This document shows positions 1-9,798 of a stretch of DNA of 64,000 nucleotides, piece after piece (the stretch's first letter is position 1; the number at the start of each line of letters is the position of its first letter). Origin of the DNA: Turnera subulata (taxonomy: Eukaryota > Streptophyta > Magnoliopsida > Malpighiales > Passifloraceae). The notes beneath the pieces were generated by a model. The model had not been told where the DNA came from. It ran no database searches and saw only the letters and a list, made by a program, of their open reading frames with translations. The stretch lies in contig JAKUCV010001597.1 in the NCBI GenBank assembly GCA_028386065.3, positions 19,522-83,521 of the forward strand, written 5' to 3'. The translations under genes and the position numbers were made by a program.

Positions 1-602
1 GCAGAGCCTGTCAGCTTGGAAAACAGGTTAAAATTTCCTTTAAACCTAAGCATACTATTTCTACAACTAGGCCCCTTGAACTGTTGCATATTGACTTGTT
101 TGGACCTATGAGAACAGTAAGTTTAGGTGGTAAGAGTTATATATTTGTGGTTGTGGATGATTATTTAAGGTATACATGGGTATTATTTCTTGCACAAAAA
201 GATCATGCATGCTATGAATTTGGTACTCTTATTAGGCGTCTACAAAATGAAAAAGGCTACAAGATTTCAAAAATTAGAAGTGATCATGGTGAAGAATTTG
301 ATAATCTTGTATTTAAATACTTCTGTGAACAAAGTGGTATTGAACACACCTTTTCGACTCCTAGAACACCTCAACAAAATGGGTTTGTTGAAAGGAAGAA
401 TCGAACTTTGCAAGAAATGGCTAGAACTATGCTTAATGAGCATAAGTTACCTGCCTACTTCTGGGCAGAGGGTGTAAACACAGCTTGTTACATTTTAAAT
501 AGAGTATCATTACGTCTTTTGATTGAAAAGACCCCTTATGAGATTTGGTTTGATAAGAAACCAAACATTGGTTATTTTAAAGTATTTGGGTCTAAGTGCT
601 AC
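1..602 (+). pseudogene. Sirevirus (Ty1/copia) integrase fragment, cut at both ends
   Basis: The piece encodes the core of a copia integrase, the enzyme that inserts retrotransposon cDNA into host DNA. Seen: the CxxC end of the HHCC zinc finger just after the window start, first catalytic Asp in HIDLFGP (about 87-107), second Asp in RSDHGEEFDN, and the catalytic Glu in the NGFVERKNRTL stretch near 380-415. It reads open from 84 to about 602, then similarity to the full-length Sirevirus at 35405-35998 stops abruptly after the FGSKCY motif and unrelated sequence follows. It is a close relative of that element but not its duplicate, because scattered substitutions occur. The reading frame has no initiator of its own; its first in-frame start-like codon is TTG. 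The 5' part lies outside the window. Confidence 0.9.
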
Positions 603-1957
603 ACACGAACCACAAAATCATAAATCATGTTATTTAGCATAACAAACAAAACATGCTCAACTGGCATATCATATCACACCAGCACACAATTCACATACTC
701 AGGCATACCGCATCAAAGGCATCATCATTAAGATGCAAAGTGCAAGTAAGATCATCAGCATAACATGCATACAAGCATACAACATTCAATGCCAAACAAG
801 AATTTCAACTTCGTATACCATGTCTATTAACCGAGTATTGTAGGAAGTAATGTATACAAAGGTTTATATGTCCTCACCTGGACCATATTAATTGCCTCGG
901 AGAATGAAGCCCCGCTCTGCCTCGACATTCCTATATTCATAACAAAATATGACCGCATATAAGGCACACACATAAAATGATGGATGCATAATAATGGTTT
1001 GATTATATCATTATACCAACCCGGGTCCTTAAGCCCAATTAAATCAATAAAACATGGGTCTAAGCCCGACAAGCTCTTTAACCTAGGTCGGACTAAAAGT
1101 CCGCTTTTCTTCAATTATTGGTCTTGATTAACGGTTCACAGGGCCTAATGCCCTTATCCAAAATAGTTATCGTGTTTAGTTATCCATTGGGCCTAAAGCC
1201 CATCCCCATAATAGTCATTGGGCCTAAAGCCCATATCTGTAATAGTCTTTGGGCCTAAGGCCTATATATACTCAACATGACATTACTTGGGCCAGGGCCC
1301 AGCCGGTTCTCAAAACCGTTTTAAACGAACTCTCTAGCCCAAACCTTTTCGGCCTACAGGTACTATGTGCGTCGGATATATTCTAGCAATGCCACTCAAC
1401 TCTCCAAAAACCGGTTTCTACTAAGTCCATTTATATTTTAATACGTCGACTAAAATGCATATCTAGTACATGACATGTACAAAATTAGATTACAGGCATC
1501 GCCGGGAATTACCATTTATTGCCGACTCAAGATGCTCGCAAGAATAGTAACCCGAGTCGCGAAACAGTATTCGAACATCGAAAACACCATAACAATCTAT
1601 CCACACCCGGAAACCAACACAAATTGACATTCAACTCAACACGTCATATTAACAAATCCAAAAACAATGAATCTAAGCCGCCAAAAAAACTTTTCAGAAA
1701 CAGACTGCTCACTCTTTGGTTCTGTCCACTGCAACCGAGTCGCGACTTCACTCCCGGAAGCCCAACAACCACACTGCCGGCACTCTAATCCGCCAAAACC
1801 CGTCACATCAAAACTCGTCCAGCCACCAAACACACAGCAGAACCACCAGCCACCACCGACAGCGAACCCGCTTACAGCCGAACCCGCCACCGCACAGACC
1901 GGCAACACCAACAACGCCGCATCGATCCACTGCTGGATCCAACAACAGGCAGAGTAC
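603..1957 (-). repeat. LTR-like fragment, no gene
   Basis: No credible coding region. Read on the minus strand, the 1500-1957 part is G/T-rich with CGG and CCGG runs and resembles in style the interior of the TGTAACG-type LTR at 62870-64000. The middle part holds GGGCCTAAAGCCC repeats. Its right edge is the clean start of a gypsy LTR at 1958 and its left edge is the end of the Sirevirus fragment. Assignment to the TGTAACG family is inference from composition only; no full alignment was made. Confidence 0.4.
1139..1266. repeat. short tandem repeat of GGGCCTAAAGCCC units
   Basis: Four diverged copies of a roughly 40-bp unit whose core is the inverted repeat GGGC-CTAAA-GCCC, followed by AT-rich spacers of the TAATAGTC type. 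Each core could form a short 4-bp-stem hairpin. Confidence 0.7.
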
Positions 1958-2757
1958 TGATACGACCAAGGGTACACTAAGCTCAAGAGGAGTAGTTGAA
2001 GGCAAATTCATGCCTCAAGATGCAATCACAAAGGCTTGCTGAGATGCACAAGAAGAGTCACTTTGCACAAGCTTGGATTAACCAAGTTCACATGATCAAG
2101 CTTGGAGAAGAATTTAAAGAGATTCCTAAATTTTTGAGCATTTTGAAGGATTCAAGTCGAAAGTAGCCGTTTTTACCGCCCAACCCGAAGATTACTATTC
2201 ACGCCGGAAATTACTATTCACTACCGGAAATTACTATTCACTGCCGGTGTTTACTGTTCATTTTCACGTTGGAAAATTCACTAAGGAGCTAGAGATACCC
2301 ACTATCCATATTGAGTGCTCTTTCATCATTTGGTTTGTTGGTGTGGTTGGTGTTCGTGTGGTTGGTGTGCATTAAAGAAAACAAAAGATGATTAGTGCTT
2401 GTTTAGTGCTTGTATTTAAAATTCAATCCTTTGCTTTTTGGCTTCTATAAAAGCCAACCATGTACCAAGTTTGAAATCAGAATATACCTGAAATTTGAGT
2501 GATTTTTAAGGAAGCTAAATGCTCTCCTTTGGTGTGCTTCTTGATTGAGGGATTCAATCAAAAAATAAGAGAGGGATTCTCTTGGCTTTACTCTTTAAGA
2601 TTGATTTCTCTTATCAAGTATTTTACTTGTGGTGATTAATCAACTCCTTGTATTCCTCATTGTTTGTTGCCTAATCCTTGAGTTTAGGAGGTGAAGAATA
2701 GGGATACTAAACCCTAGTTTGATTGGAGATTGGAGGTCTTTAGGATCAATTAATTGT
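1958..2757 (+). repeat. gypsy LTR copy A (5' LTR of a degenerate element)
   Basis: Starts TGATACGACCAAG, the same start as LTR copy B at 4402, and from about 2400 to 2757 it matches copy C at 10590-10947 almost base for base, including a TATA-like CTATAAAAGCC near 2446. It contains three tandem copies of a roughly 19-bp GGAAATTACTATTCACT unit near 2207-2250. The right boundary is set where copies A and C diverge; a canonical CA end is not obvious there, so the true LTR may extend a little further. Confidence 0.75.
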
Positions 2758-3283
2758 GTTAAAAGGCTCAAAAGAGAGAGATGTGAGGGATGAATACAAA
2801 AGAAAGAAGAGCTTGTTTGTACTTTTGTACAAGGAAGCTTGGATTAAAGCTAACCTTAACCCTTGTCTCTCTAGATGTGTTGTTTCTTTGCAGGTACCTG
2901 GGGATGCTTGTCCTATAGGGTTGCCAAACTTATGGGAGGATGGACCTATAGATAGGGCGTCGATTATAATCAAAATGGGGCATCAGGTTTTGAGTTCCTT
3001 TTCTATGACTTTAATGCCTAAATGGGATAATATGATGAGTGATTTATATTGTTGTTCTATTAATTATCATCCATATAAGTTACTTGTTATGCCTATTTTT
3101 GTGGAATGAACTACTGTTTGTTGCAAGTTGATAGATCCAAAAGGAGAATTGACGCTGTTTAAGGGAGTTGAGCGTCAATTTGATCACAAGCTTGGAACAC
3201 GTGGTCTATTACCAAAGATGAACGGGAAGTGGCAAATGAGTATGGATTGCCGAGATGAACAATCACAAGTAAAGTAACAATTT
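2758..3283 (+). other. degenerate internal region of gypsy element, no recognisable gene
   Basis: Lies between LTR copy A and a long open frame. A short open frame at 2756-3109 contains no motif I recognise. The position predicts leader and gag, but no zinc knuckle or protease motif was found. I see nothing else in it. Confidence 0.4.
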
Positions 3284-4156
3284 ATGTTGTCTAATGAATG
3301 CATGACTATGTTGGTTCAATTTAATAGTGTTTGTATGCATGTGTGTTTAATTAACTTGCTTGATGAATGCATATGTGCATTAGTTAGGTTTGGTAATGCA
3401 GAATTTTTGATTGCATATCATGAGTGGTTTCTTATAGTTTGCATTCAGTTTGGTATTATATGTTTTAAAACTTGCAAACTAATTCGTGTTGAGTGTCTTA
3501 TTGCATGCTTGATTTCTGGCAGAAATATACGTGTGGTTCTCGCAATATCTATTGATTTCACCATATGTGATGCACATGTTCCAATCGCATACTTTGATGC
3601 ATGTGTTCTGTTTGCATTATATCAAGTTGGACAATTACATATTGATTTCATGAATCTAAGGGATATTACACGTGTTATTTACAAGATCCATAGAATTATG
3701 AATTTTATCACAGGTCATTCATTTGATGACGTTTTACATGTGATTTGTTTGCAAAATGTGAAGTTGGTTATTAGATATGTAGTTCTCATATTGCATGGAT
3801 TATTCGTATTTAGTTACTGCATATTGTTGCTTGAGACTGCGAGTTGTTATTTGTTATTGGATGTAGTACGAGTTGATGCATGTGTTTATTTCCGATTGAG
3901 TGTTGCATATGTTATGTTCGTCTTACGTTTTGATGTTTTGCATGCTGAGCCTGTCGAGATCTTAAAGGATGCCATATATGATGAAGTTACGTTCTATTGC
4001 ACATTGTTGTCGCACGGTATTCCTAGGATATTCATGTTTGATAGAGGCCCTAAGTTCTTGGATTATTGTTTGGGTGTGGCACAGGGAAAATTGGTAAATA
4101 AATTGCTAATTCTTGCTTGTTTTCAAGCTAGTTGTGGTTTACCACTTGTTTTCTAG
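3284..4156 (+). pseudogene. stop-free 290-codon frame ending in a gypsy integrase remnant
   Basis: The frame is open for 290 codons. The first about 220 residues are unusual: rich in Cys, Ile, Val, Leu and Phe, with no match I recognise. The last 70 residues include HGIPRIFMFDRGPKF, which fits the second catalytic Asp region of a gypsy integrase (HGIP...SDRD.KF in the element downstream), although the Ser-Asp-Arg-Asp motif is altered to Phe-Asp-Arg-Gly. Remaining pol modules are missing, so this is most likely decayed pol fused to or overlaid by other sequence. A separate real protein is possible but unsupported. Its position between LTR A and the pol 3' tail at 4180-4401 fits a shrunken gypsy element. 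Confidence 0.45.
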
Positions 4157-4179
4157 TTATTTGTTTTACTCTCATTTTC

Positions 4180-4401
4180 TAAGAGGAATGCACGAGCTGA
4201 TTCCAGAAGCTGCAAAATGCCATTCAATCCAGGAGTAAGGGATTGGTTACTTTGTGACTTTAAAAGGATCAATGACAGTGCCTACATGGTGGATTCACTA
4301 GGTAAGTATGGAGTTAGTATGACAATCATCGTTCCTAATGTAACTCCTTTTGATTTTGCAGATTTAGATTCGAGGGCGAATCTTTTTTAGGAAGGGAGGA
4401 A
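4180..4401 (+). pseudogene. 3' end of gypsy pol (integrase C-terminus) and polypurine tract
   Basis: The reading KRINDSAYMVDSLGKYGV...PNVTPFDFADLDSRANLF aligns with the integrase tail of the downstream element (ERISDNA...DLPGEY...LSPFD...DLRTNPF, 9655-9790). It ends in a purine-rich GGAAGGGAGGAA directly before the TGATAC start of LTR copy B, as expected of a polypurine tract. An in-frame stop and missing upstream pol make it non-coding. Confidence 0.75.
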
Positions 4402-4849
4402 TGATACGACCAAGGGTACACCAAGCTCAAGAGGAGAAGTTGAAGGCAAATTCATGCTTCAAGATGCAATCACAAAGGCTTGCTAAGATGCACAAGAAGA
4501 GTCACTTTGCACAAGCTTGGATTAATCAAGTTCACATGATCAAGCTTGGAGAAGAATTTAAAGAGATTCCTAAATTTGTGAGCATTTTGAAGGATTCAAG
4601 TCGAAAGTAGCCGTTTTTACCGCCCAACCCGAAGATTACTATTCACACCGGAAATTATTATTCACTGTCGGAAATTACTATTCACTGCCGGCATTTACTG
4701 TTCATTTTCAGGTTGGAAAATTCACTAAGGAGCTAGAGATACCCACTATCCATATTGAGGGCTCTTTCATCATTTGGTTTGTTGGTGTGGTTGGTGTTAG
4801 TGTGCATTAAAGAAAACAAAAGATGATTAGTGCTTGTTTAGTGCTTCCT
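4402..4849 (+). repeat. gypsy LTR copy B, 3'-truncated, shared by two elements
   Basis: Nearly identical to the first 450 bp of copy A (TGATACGACCAAGGGTACAC start, translated-looking SQRLAKMHKKSHFAQAWI stretch, GGAAATTACTATTCACT repeats). It breaks off at the TTAGTGCTT motif, where A and C continue with GTATTTAAAATTC but B continues with pyrimidine-rich leader. It serves as 3' LTR of the left element and 5' LTR of the right one. Confidence 0.8.
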
Positions 4850-5061
4850 TTCCTTCCTTCTTTAGGCTTTCATTGTTTCTGTTAATTGATTGTTGCAAGT
4901 TGATTGCTTGATTTTTGTGAATCTAATCCTAACTTGTAAAGTTGAAGTAGAATCAAGAGAGGAAAGAGGCTGTGAGATACATCCCTTGCCAAGAGTGAAC
5001 AAATACGTGTGTAAACACGCGAGGATTTGTTTAACTAACAAGTACTCGCAGGATATACATC
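4850..5061 (+). other. gypsy leader between LTR B and gag
   Basis: About 210 bp of untranslated leader beginning with a TTCCTTCCTTC tract. I do not see a convincing tRNA primer-binding site next to the LTR, consistent with a deletion that removed the 3' part of LTR B together with the primer site. Confidence 0.5.
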
Positions 5062-7110
5062 ATGTCTACTAGTGGCAGTGAGGGTGGTGAACCAAACCTT
5101 GCTTCTCTTATGGTATTATTGAGGGATTTCAAGGCTCAGATGAAGGAGGTTAGGGATGAAGTCAGGGCGACAAACCTAGGGTTGAGAGAGACCAATGCCC
5201 GAATTGATAGGCAGACAAGAGAGTTGTGTGATACGTTGGAGAGGCAAGAGCAAACTTTTCAAGAGATCTTTACTAGCATTGCTACTCCTAGAAGAGCAGG
5301 AGGAGGAGAGCAGGAACAGGCTGATCACCCTAGAGAGCAAGCTACACACCATGTTAATGAATATCCCATTCTGGAGGAAGAATTGGAGGACCAGTTTAGG
5401 GAGGTTAATCAAAGAGTACTTGCCGGGGGAAGAGGAGGCCAAGGTCTATTTGGTAGAGGAGGAGGCGCAGCTGGATATCAAAGACCCAGATTCTTTGATA
5501 GAGTGGAAGATAGAGCAGTGAGGACTGATCGAGATGTTGGATCCATCAAAATGAAAATTCCAACTTTTCGAGGTTCTAGTGATCCAGAGGAGTATTTGGA
5601 GTGGGTGAAAAGTGTGGAGTCAATTTTTGACTGCCATAGATACTCCGAAAAAAAGAAGGTCATACTTGCAGTTGTGGAGTTCAAAGACTATGCTAGGTCT
5701 CGGTGGAATAAGCTTGTCACTTTAAGGAGGAGATATGGAGACCCTGAGATGGAAACATGGGAAGAGATGAAGAGGATCATGAAGAAGAGATTTGTTCCTG
5801 CTTCATATCAGAGAGAGTTGCTTCATAAGCTTCAAGCAACCAAGCAGGGGACTAAGAGTGTAGAGGAGTACTGGAAAGCACTTGAGATGACTATGCATCA
5901 GACTGAGATCGAGGAGAATGAAGAGACCACCATGTCAAGGTTTTACTATGGGTTGAATAGGGATATTGCTAATATTCTGGAGCTACTACATTATGCAGAG
6001 ATTGAAGAGATGGTAGCTCTAGCTTCTAAGATTGAAAAACAACTTAAGAGCAAGACCTATGGGAAGCCTCCTAGTTATACTAGTTGGAGTTCCAGTGCAA
6101 GATACACCAAGCAAGAAGTGGGGAGCTCAAGTAAGCCTATTCTTGACACACCTAAGTCGATCCCTTGGAGACCTAGGGAGGGACAGAAACCAGCTGAACA
6201 AAAGACTCCCAATGCATCAACAAAAGCTCAGGATAAGGCTAGAAAAGTGAAGTGTTTCAAGTTCATGGGATTGGGACATTATGCTTCTCAGTGCCCGACT
6301 AAGAGGGTGATGTTTACCACTTTGCATGGAGAGGTGTACTCTGATGATGAAAGGGAGGAGTCCTATGTTGATTCAGCACTAACTGACATGCCTGAGTTGG
6401 AGGATGCCGATGATGAGTTTGTTGAACTAGAGGAGGTGGTTCAGAAGTCGTATGTGACCCGGAGGATGCTCAATATTCAGCAAAAGGAAGAGGGAATTGA
6501 GCAAAGGGAGAACATCTTTCACACTAGATGTTTGGTACAAGACAAGCCCTGCAGCATGATCATAGATGGGGGAAGTTGCACCAATGTTGTGAGTACCATG
6601 TTAGTGGAGAAGTTGGGGCTTAAAACTCAGAAACATCCAAGGCCATACAAGCTTCAGTGGCTTAATGACAGTGGCGAGATCAAAGTAACGGGTCAAATAC
6701 TTATTTCCTTCACCATTGGGAAGTACTCTGATGAGGTTTTATGTGATGTTGTACCTATACAGGCGTGTCACATCTTGTTGGGAAGGCCATGGCAGCATGA
6801 CCGAAGGGTGCTGCATGATGGTCATACAAATAGGTACACATTCACCATGGGTGAAAGGAAGGTAGTGCTAGCGCCACTATCTCCCAAGGATGTCTATGAG
6901 GATCAGTTGTTTATGCACAAGTCTGTGGAGGCTTGGAAGAAGGAAAAGGTGGCTGGTTTAGCCAAACTCAGTGAGGTTGAGGGGAAAGCCAAGGGCTTTG
7001 CAAAAGGAGAGCAAAAACTGAGTGAGAAAAAGAGGGAAAATTTCTATGCACGTTCGAGGGATTTGAGGGTAGCTTGTGAGAACAAACAAGAGATAAACAA
7101 GAGATTTTAG
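5062..7110 (+). CDS. Ty3/gypsy chromovirus gag-protease, 682 aa
   Basis: Encodes the capsid-forming Gag plus the aspartic protease of a Ty3/gypsy element. The start is the first ATG after the leader (MSTSGSEG). Residues 1-120 carry a coiled-coil-like charged segment, about 165-330 the retrotransposon Gag core (the PTFRGSSDPEEYLEWVKSVE and RSRW regions), 398-411 the zinc knuckle and 485-600 the protease. The knuckle reads C-x2-F-x4-H-x4-C, so its second zinc-binding Cys is replaced by Phe. The protease active site is IIDGGS around Asp502 with the flap-distal ILLGRPW motif; a DGG variant of DSG is common in some plant chromoviruses. The frame ends at TAG/7110 after NKRF, about 50 codons before the RT begins in other frames, whereas pol is usually continuous. 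Gag is thus intact as a frame but probably impaired in RNA binding. Confidence 0.85.
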   Translation: MSTSGSEGGEPNLASLMVLLRDFKAQMKEVRDEVRATNLGLRETNARIDRQTRELCDTLERQEQTFQEIFTSIATPRRAGGGEQEQADHPREQATHHVNEYPILEEELEDQFREVNQRVLAGGRGGQGLFGRGGGAAGYQRPRFFDRVEDRAVRTDRDVGSIKMKIPTFRGSSDPEEYLEWVKSVESIFDCHRYSEKKKVILAVVEFKDYARSRWNKLVTLRRRYGDPEMETWEEMKRIMKKRFVPASYQRELLHKLQATKQGTKSVEEYWKALEMTMHQTEIEENEETTMSRFYYGLNRDIANILELLHYAEIEEMVALASKIEKQLKSKTYGKPPSYTSWSSSARYTKQEVGSSSKPILDTPKSIPWRPREGQKPAEQKTPNASTKAQDKARKVKCFKFMGLGHYASQCPTKRVMFTTLHGEVYSDDEREESYVDSALTDMPELEDADDEFVELEEVVQKSYVTRRMLNIQQKEEGIEQRENIFHTRCLVQDKPCSMIIDGGSCTNVVSTMLVEKLGLKTQKHPRPYKLQWLNDSGEIKVTGQILISFTIGKYSDEVLCDVVPIQACHILLGRPWQHDRRVLHDGHTNRYTFTMGERKVVLAPLSPKDVYEDQLFMHKSVEAWKKEKVAGLAKLSEVEGKAKGFAKGEQKLSEKKRENFYARSRDLRVACENKQEINKRF

Positions 7111-7141
7111 TACTCTTATATAAGGGGACTTATTTTAGTAC

Positions 7142-7930
7142 AGCTGACCTTGACCAAGAATTGCCTAGTTGTATTGTTTCTCTTTTGCAGGACTACAGTG
7201 ATGTCTTTCCGGAGGAACTGCCTAGGGGATTGCCGCCACTTAGGGGCACTGAGCATCAGATTGACTTTATTCCTGGTGCCCAAATTCCAAACAGGCCAGC
7301 ACATAGGGGTCAATCCAGAGGAGACAAAGGAGATACAAAAGCAAGTCGAGGTCTTGCTATCTAAGGGGCTGATTCGAGAGAGCCTCTCTCCATGTGCTGT
7401 ACCAGTAATTCTTGTTCCAAAGAAGGAGGGCACTTGGCGGATGTGTGTTGACAGTGGAGCTGTCAACAAAATAACGGTAAAGTATCGCCATGCCATCCCT
7501 AGGTTAGATGACATGCTTGATGAATTATATGGTGTATGCATTTTTACTAAGATTGATCTCATGAGTGGGTATCATCAGATTCGCATAAAAATAGGGGATG
7601 AATGGAAAACTGCATTTAAGACTAAATTTGGATTGTATGAATGGTTAGTGATGCCGTTTGGTTTGACTAATGCACCTAGTATATTTATGCGTCTAATGAA
7701 TCATGTCTTGTGGTATTTCATTGGCAAATCTGTTGTTGTGTACTTTGATGACATTCTTATCTATAGCAAGAGTGTTGAAGAACATTTGGAACATCTTAAG
7801 CTTGTATTGGATGCACTTAGGCTGAGAAATTATTTACCAAGCTTAAGAAGTGTACTTTTTGCATGGATAGTGTTATCTTTCTTGGATATGTGGTTAGTTC
7901 CAGGGGAATAGAAGTCGACCAAGAGAAGGT
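7142..7930 (+). pseudogene. gypsy reverse transcriptase, frameshifted
   Basis: Encodes most of the reverse transcriptase that copies the element's RNA into cDNA. It begins in one frame with [30 protein letters not shown] (7190-7290), moves to another frame near 7300 ([22 protein letters not shown]...), and runs through the palm motifs including YFDD at 7741-7752, the catalytic Asp pair. Near 7830 it shifts again, and the [12 protein letters not shown] region (7885-7920) lies in a third register before the next open frame starts. At least two frameshifts therefore inactivate it. Order and spacing (protease, RT, RNase H, integrase) are those of Ty3/gypsy pol. Confidence 0.9.
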
Positions 7931-9790
7931 ATGGGCTATCAGAGAATGACTCCTACTTCTATCTCTGAGGTGAGATCTTTTCATGGCCTTGCTAGTTTTT
8001 ATAGAAGGTTTGTAAAAGATTTCAGTACTATTGTTGCTCCTTTGAATGATATTGTCAAGAAGGAAGTAGGATTTAAATGGGGAGATGCACAACAAAAGGC
8101 ATTCTCGACTTTAAAAAATAGATTGTGCTCTGCTCCCATTCTTAAGTTGCCTAACTTTGATTCTACTTTTGAGGTTGATTGTGATGCTTCTTGTATAGGC
8201 ATAGGTGCTGTTCTTTTGCAGGAAAAAAGGCCAATTGCCTATTTCAGTGAAAAGTTGAAGGGGGCTCAACTCAACTATTCCACTTATGACAAGGAGTTGT
8301 ATGCATTAGTGAGAGCGTTACAGACATGGCAACACTACCTTTGGCCAAAGGAATTCGGGATTCACACTGATCATGAGAGTTTGAAGCACCTAAAGGGCCA
8401 AGGAAAGCTGGGGAAAAGGCGTGCAAAGTGGCTAGAGTTCATTGAAACTTTTCCCTATGTTGTCAAGTACAAGCAAGGTAAGGATAATGTAGTTGCTAAT
8501 GCATTATCCAGGAGGTATGCTCTACTCTCTTCTCTTAGTTCTAAGATGTTAGGATTTGAGTATATCAAGGAGTTGTATCCATCTGATTCTGACTTTTCTA
8601 ATGTATTTGCTGCATGTGAACAATCTGTATTTCAAAAGTTTTATAGAGATAATGGATATTTATTTCGAGAGGGAAAACTTTGCATTCCAACTTGTTCTAT
8701 GCGTGAGCTATTGACTAGGGAGTCACATGATGGTGGTTTGATGGGTGACTTTGGTGTTGCTAAAACTCTTGACATTCTACAGGAACATTTTTATTGGCCT
8801 AACATGAAAAAGAATGTTGAGAAGGTTTGTAGTAGCTGTGTGGCATGTCGACATGCCAAGTCTAGAGTGCAACCTCATGGGTTGTATACACCTTTGTCTG
8901 TTCCTACTCATCCATGGACCGATATTTCTATGGATTTTATGGTAGGATTTCCTAGGACTAGGAAAGGTAGAGATAGCATCTTTGTTGTGGTTGACAGGTT
9001 TAGTAAGATGGCTCATTTTATTGCTTGTCAAAAGACTGATGATGCGTCTCATATTTCTGAATTGTTCTTTAAGGATGTAGTCCGTTTGCATGGCATTCCT
9101 ATGACAATTGTTTCTGATAGAGATACTAAGTTTTTGAGTCATTTTTGGCGTGTGTTGTGGAATAAATTGGGGACCAAGTTATTATTTTCTACTGCTTGCC
9201 ATCCTCAGACTGATGGCCAAACTGAGGTGGTCAATTGGACTTTAGGGTCTTTATTGCGTGTTGTTGTGGGTAAGAACTTGAAAACTTGGGAAGATTGTTT
9301 GCCATTGATAGAGTTTGCCTATAACAGGAGCATTCATTCTTCTACAGGTTATTCGCCATTTGAGATTGTGTATGGTTTTAATCCACTAACCCCTTTGGAT
9401 TTGTTGCCTTTACCTTTGAATGAGCTTGTCAATATAGATGGGCAGCAAAAGGCAAAGTTGGTTCAATCCATACATGAGAAAGCTCACAAACACATCGAAG
9501 CGATGAATGCTAAAGTAGCACAAAGGGCCAACAAAGGGCGCAAGCTGGTCAGGTTTGAGCCTGGTGATTGGGTGTGGGTACACTTTAGAAAGGAGAGATT
9601 TCCTCAACAAAGGAAATCTAAGTTGGATGCGAGGAGGGATGGTCCTTTTCAAGTCCTGGAGCGCATCAGTGACAATGCCTAAAAGATAGATCTGCCTGGT
9701 GAGTATGTAGTGAGTGCTACTTTTGATGTTTCTGATCTTTCTCCCTTTGATAATGCAGGGACAGATTTGAGGACGAATCCTTTTGAGGAA
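7931..9790 (+). pseudogene. gypsy RNase H and integrase with C-terminal chromovirus tail
   Basis: Open to 9682, then one TAA stop and an in-frame tail. RNase H (about 8140-8510) shows [20 protein letters not shown] and VANALSRR. The integrase has HHCC residues at about 8720-8855, but the second His is replaced (GDFG where GHFG is usual); CSSCVAC supplies the Cys pair. The catalytic triad is visible: Asp in SMDFMVGFP, Asp in IVSDRDTKF, Glu in DGQTEVVN. After the stop at 9680-9682 the same frame continues KIDLPGEYVVSATFDVSDLSPFD...DLRTNPFEEGGDD into the 3' LTR. Coding that reaches into the 3' LTR is known for CRM-type chromoviruses; assignment to that clade is inference. Confidence 0.9.
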
Positions 9791-9798
9791 GGGGGGGA
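9786..9798 (+). promoter_or_regulatory. polypurine tract of gypsy element
   Basis: The purine run GAGGAAGGGGGGGA abuts the TGATAC start of the 3' LTR; this is where plus-strand cDNA synthesis is primed. Confidence 0.8.
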
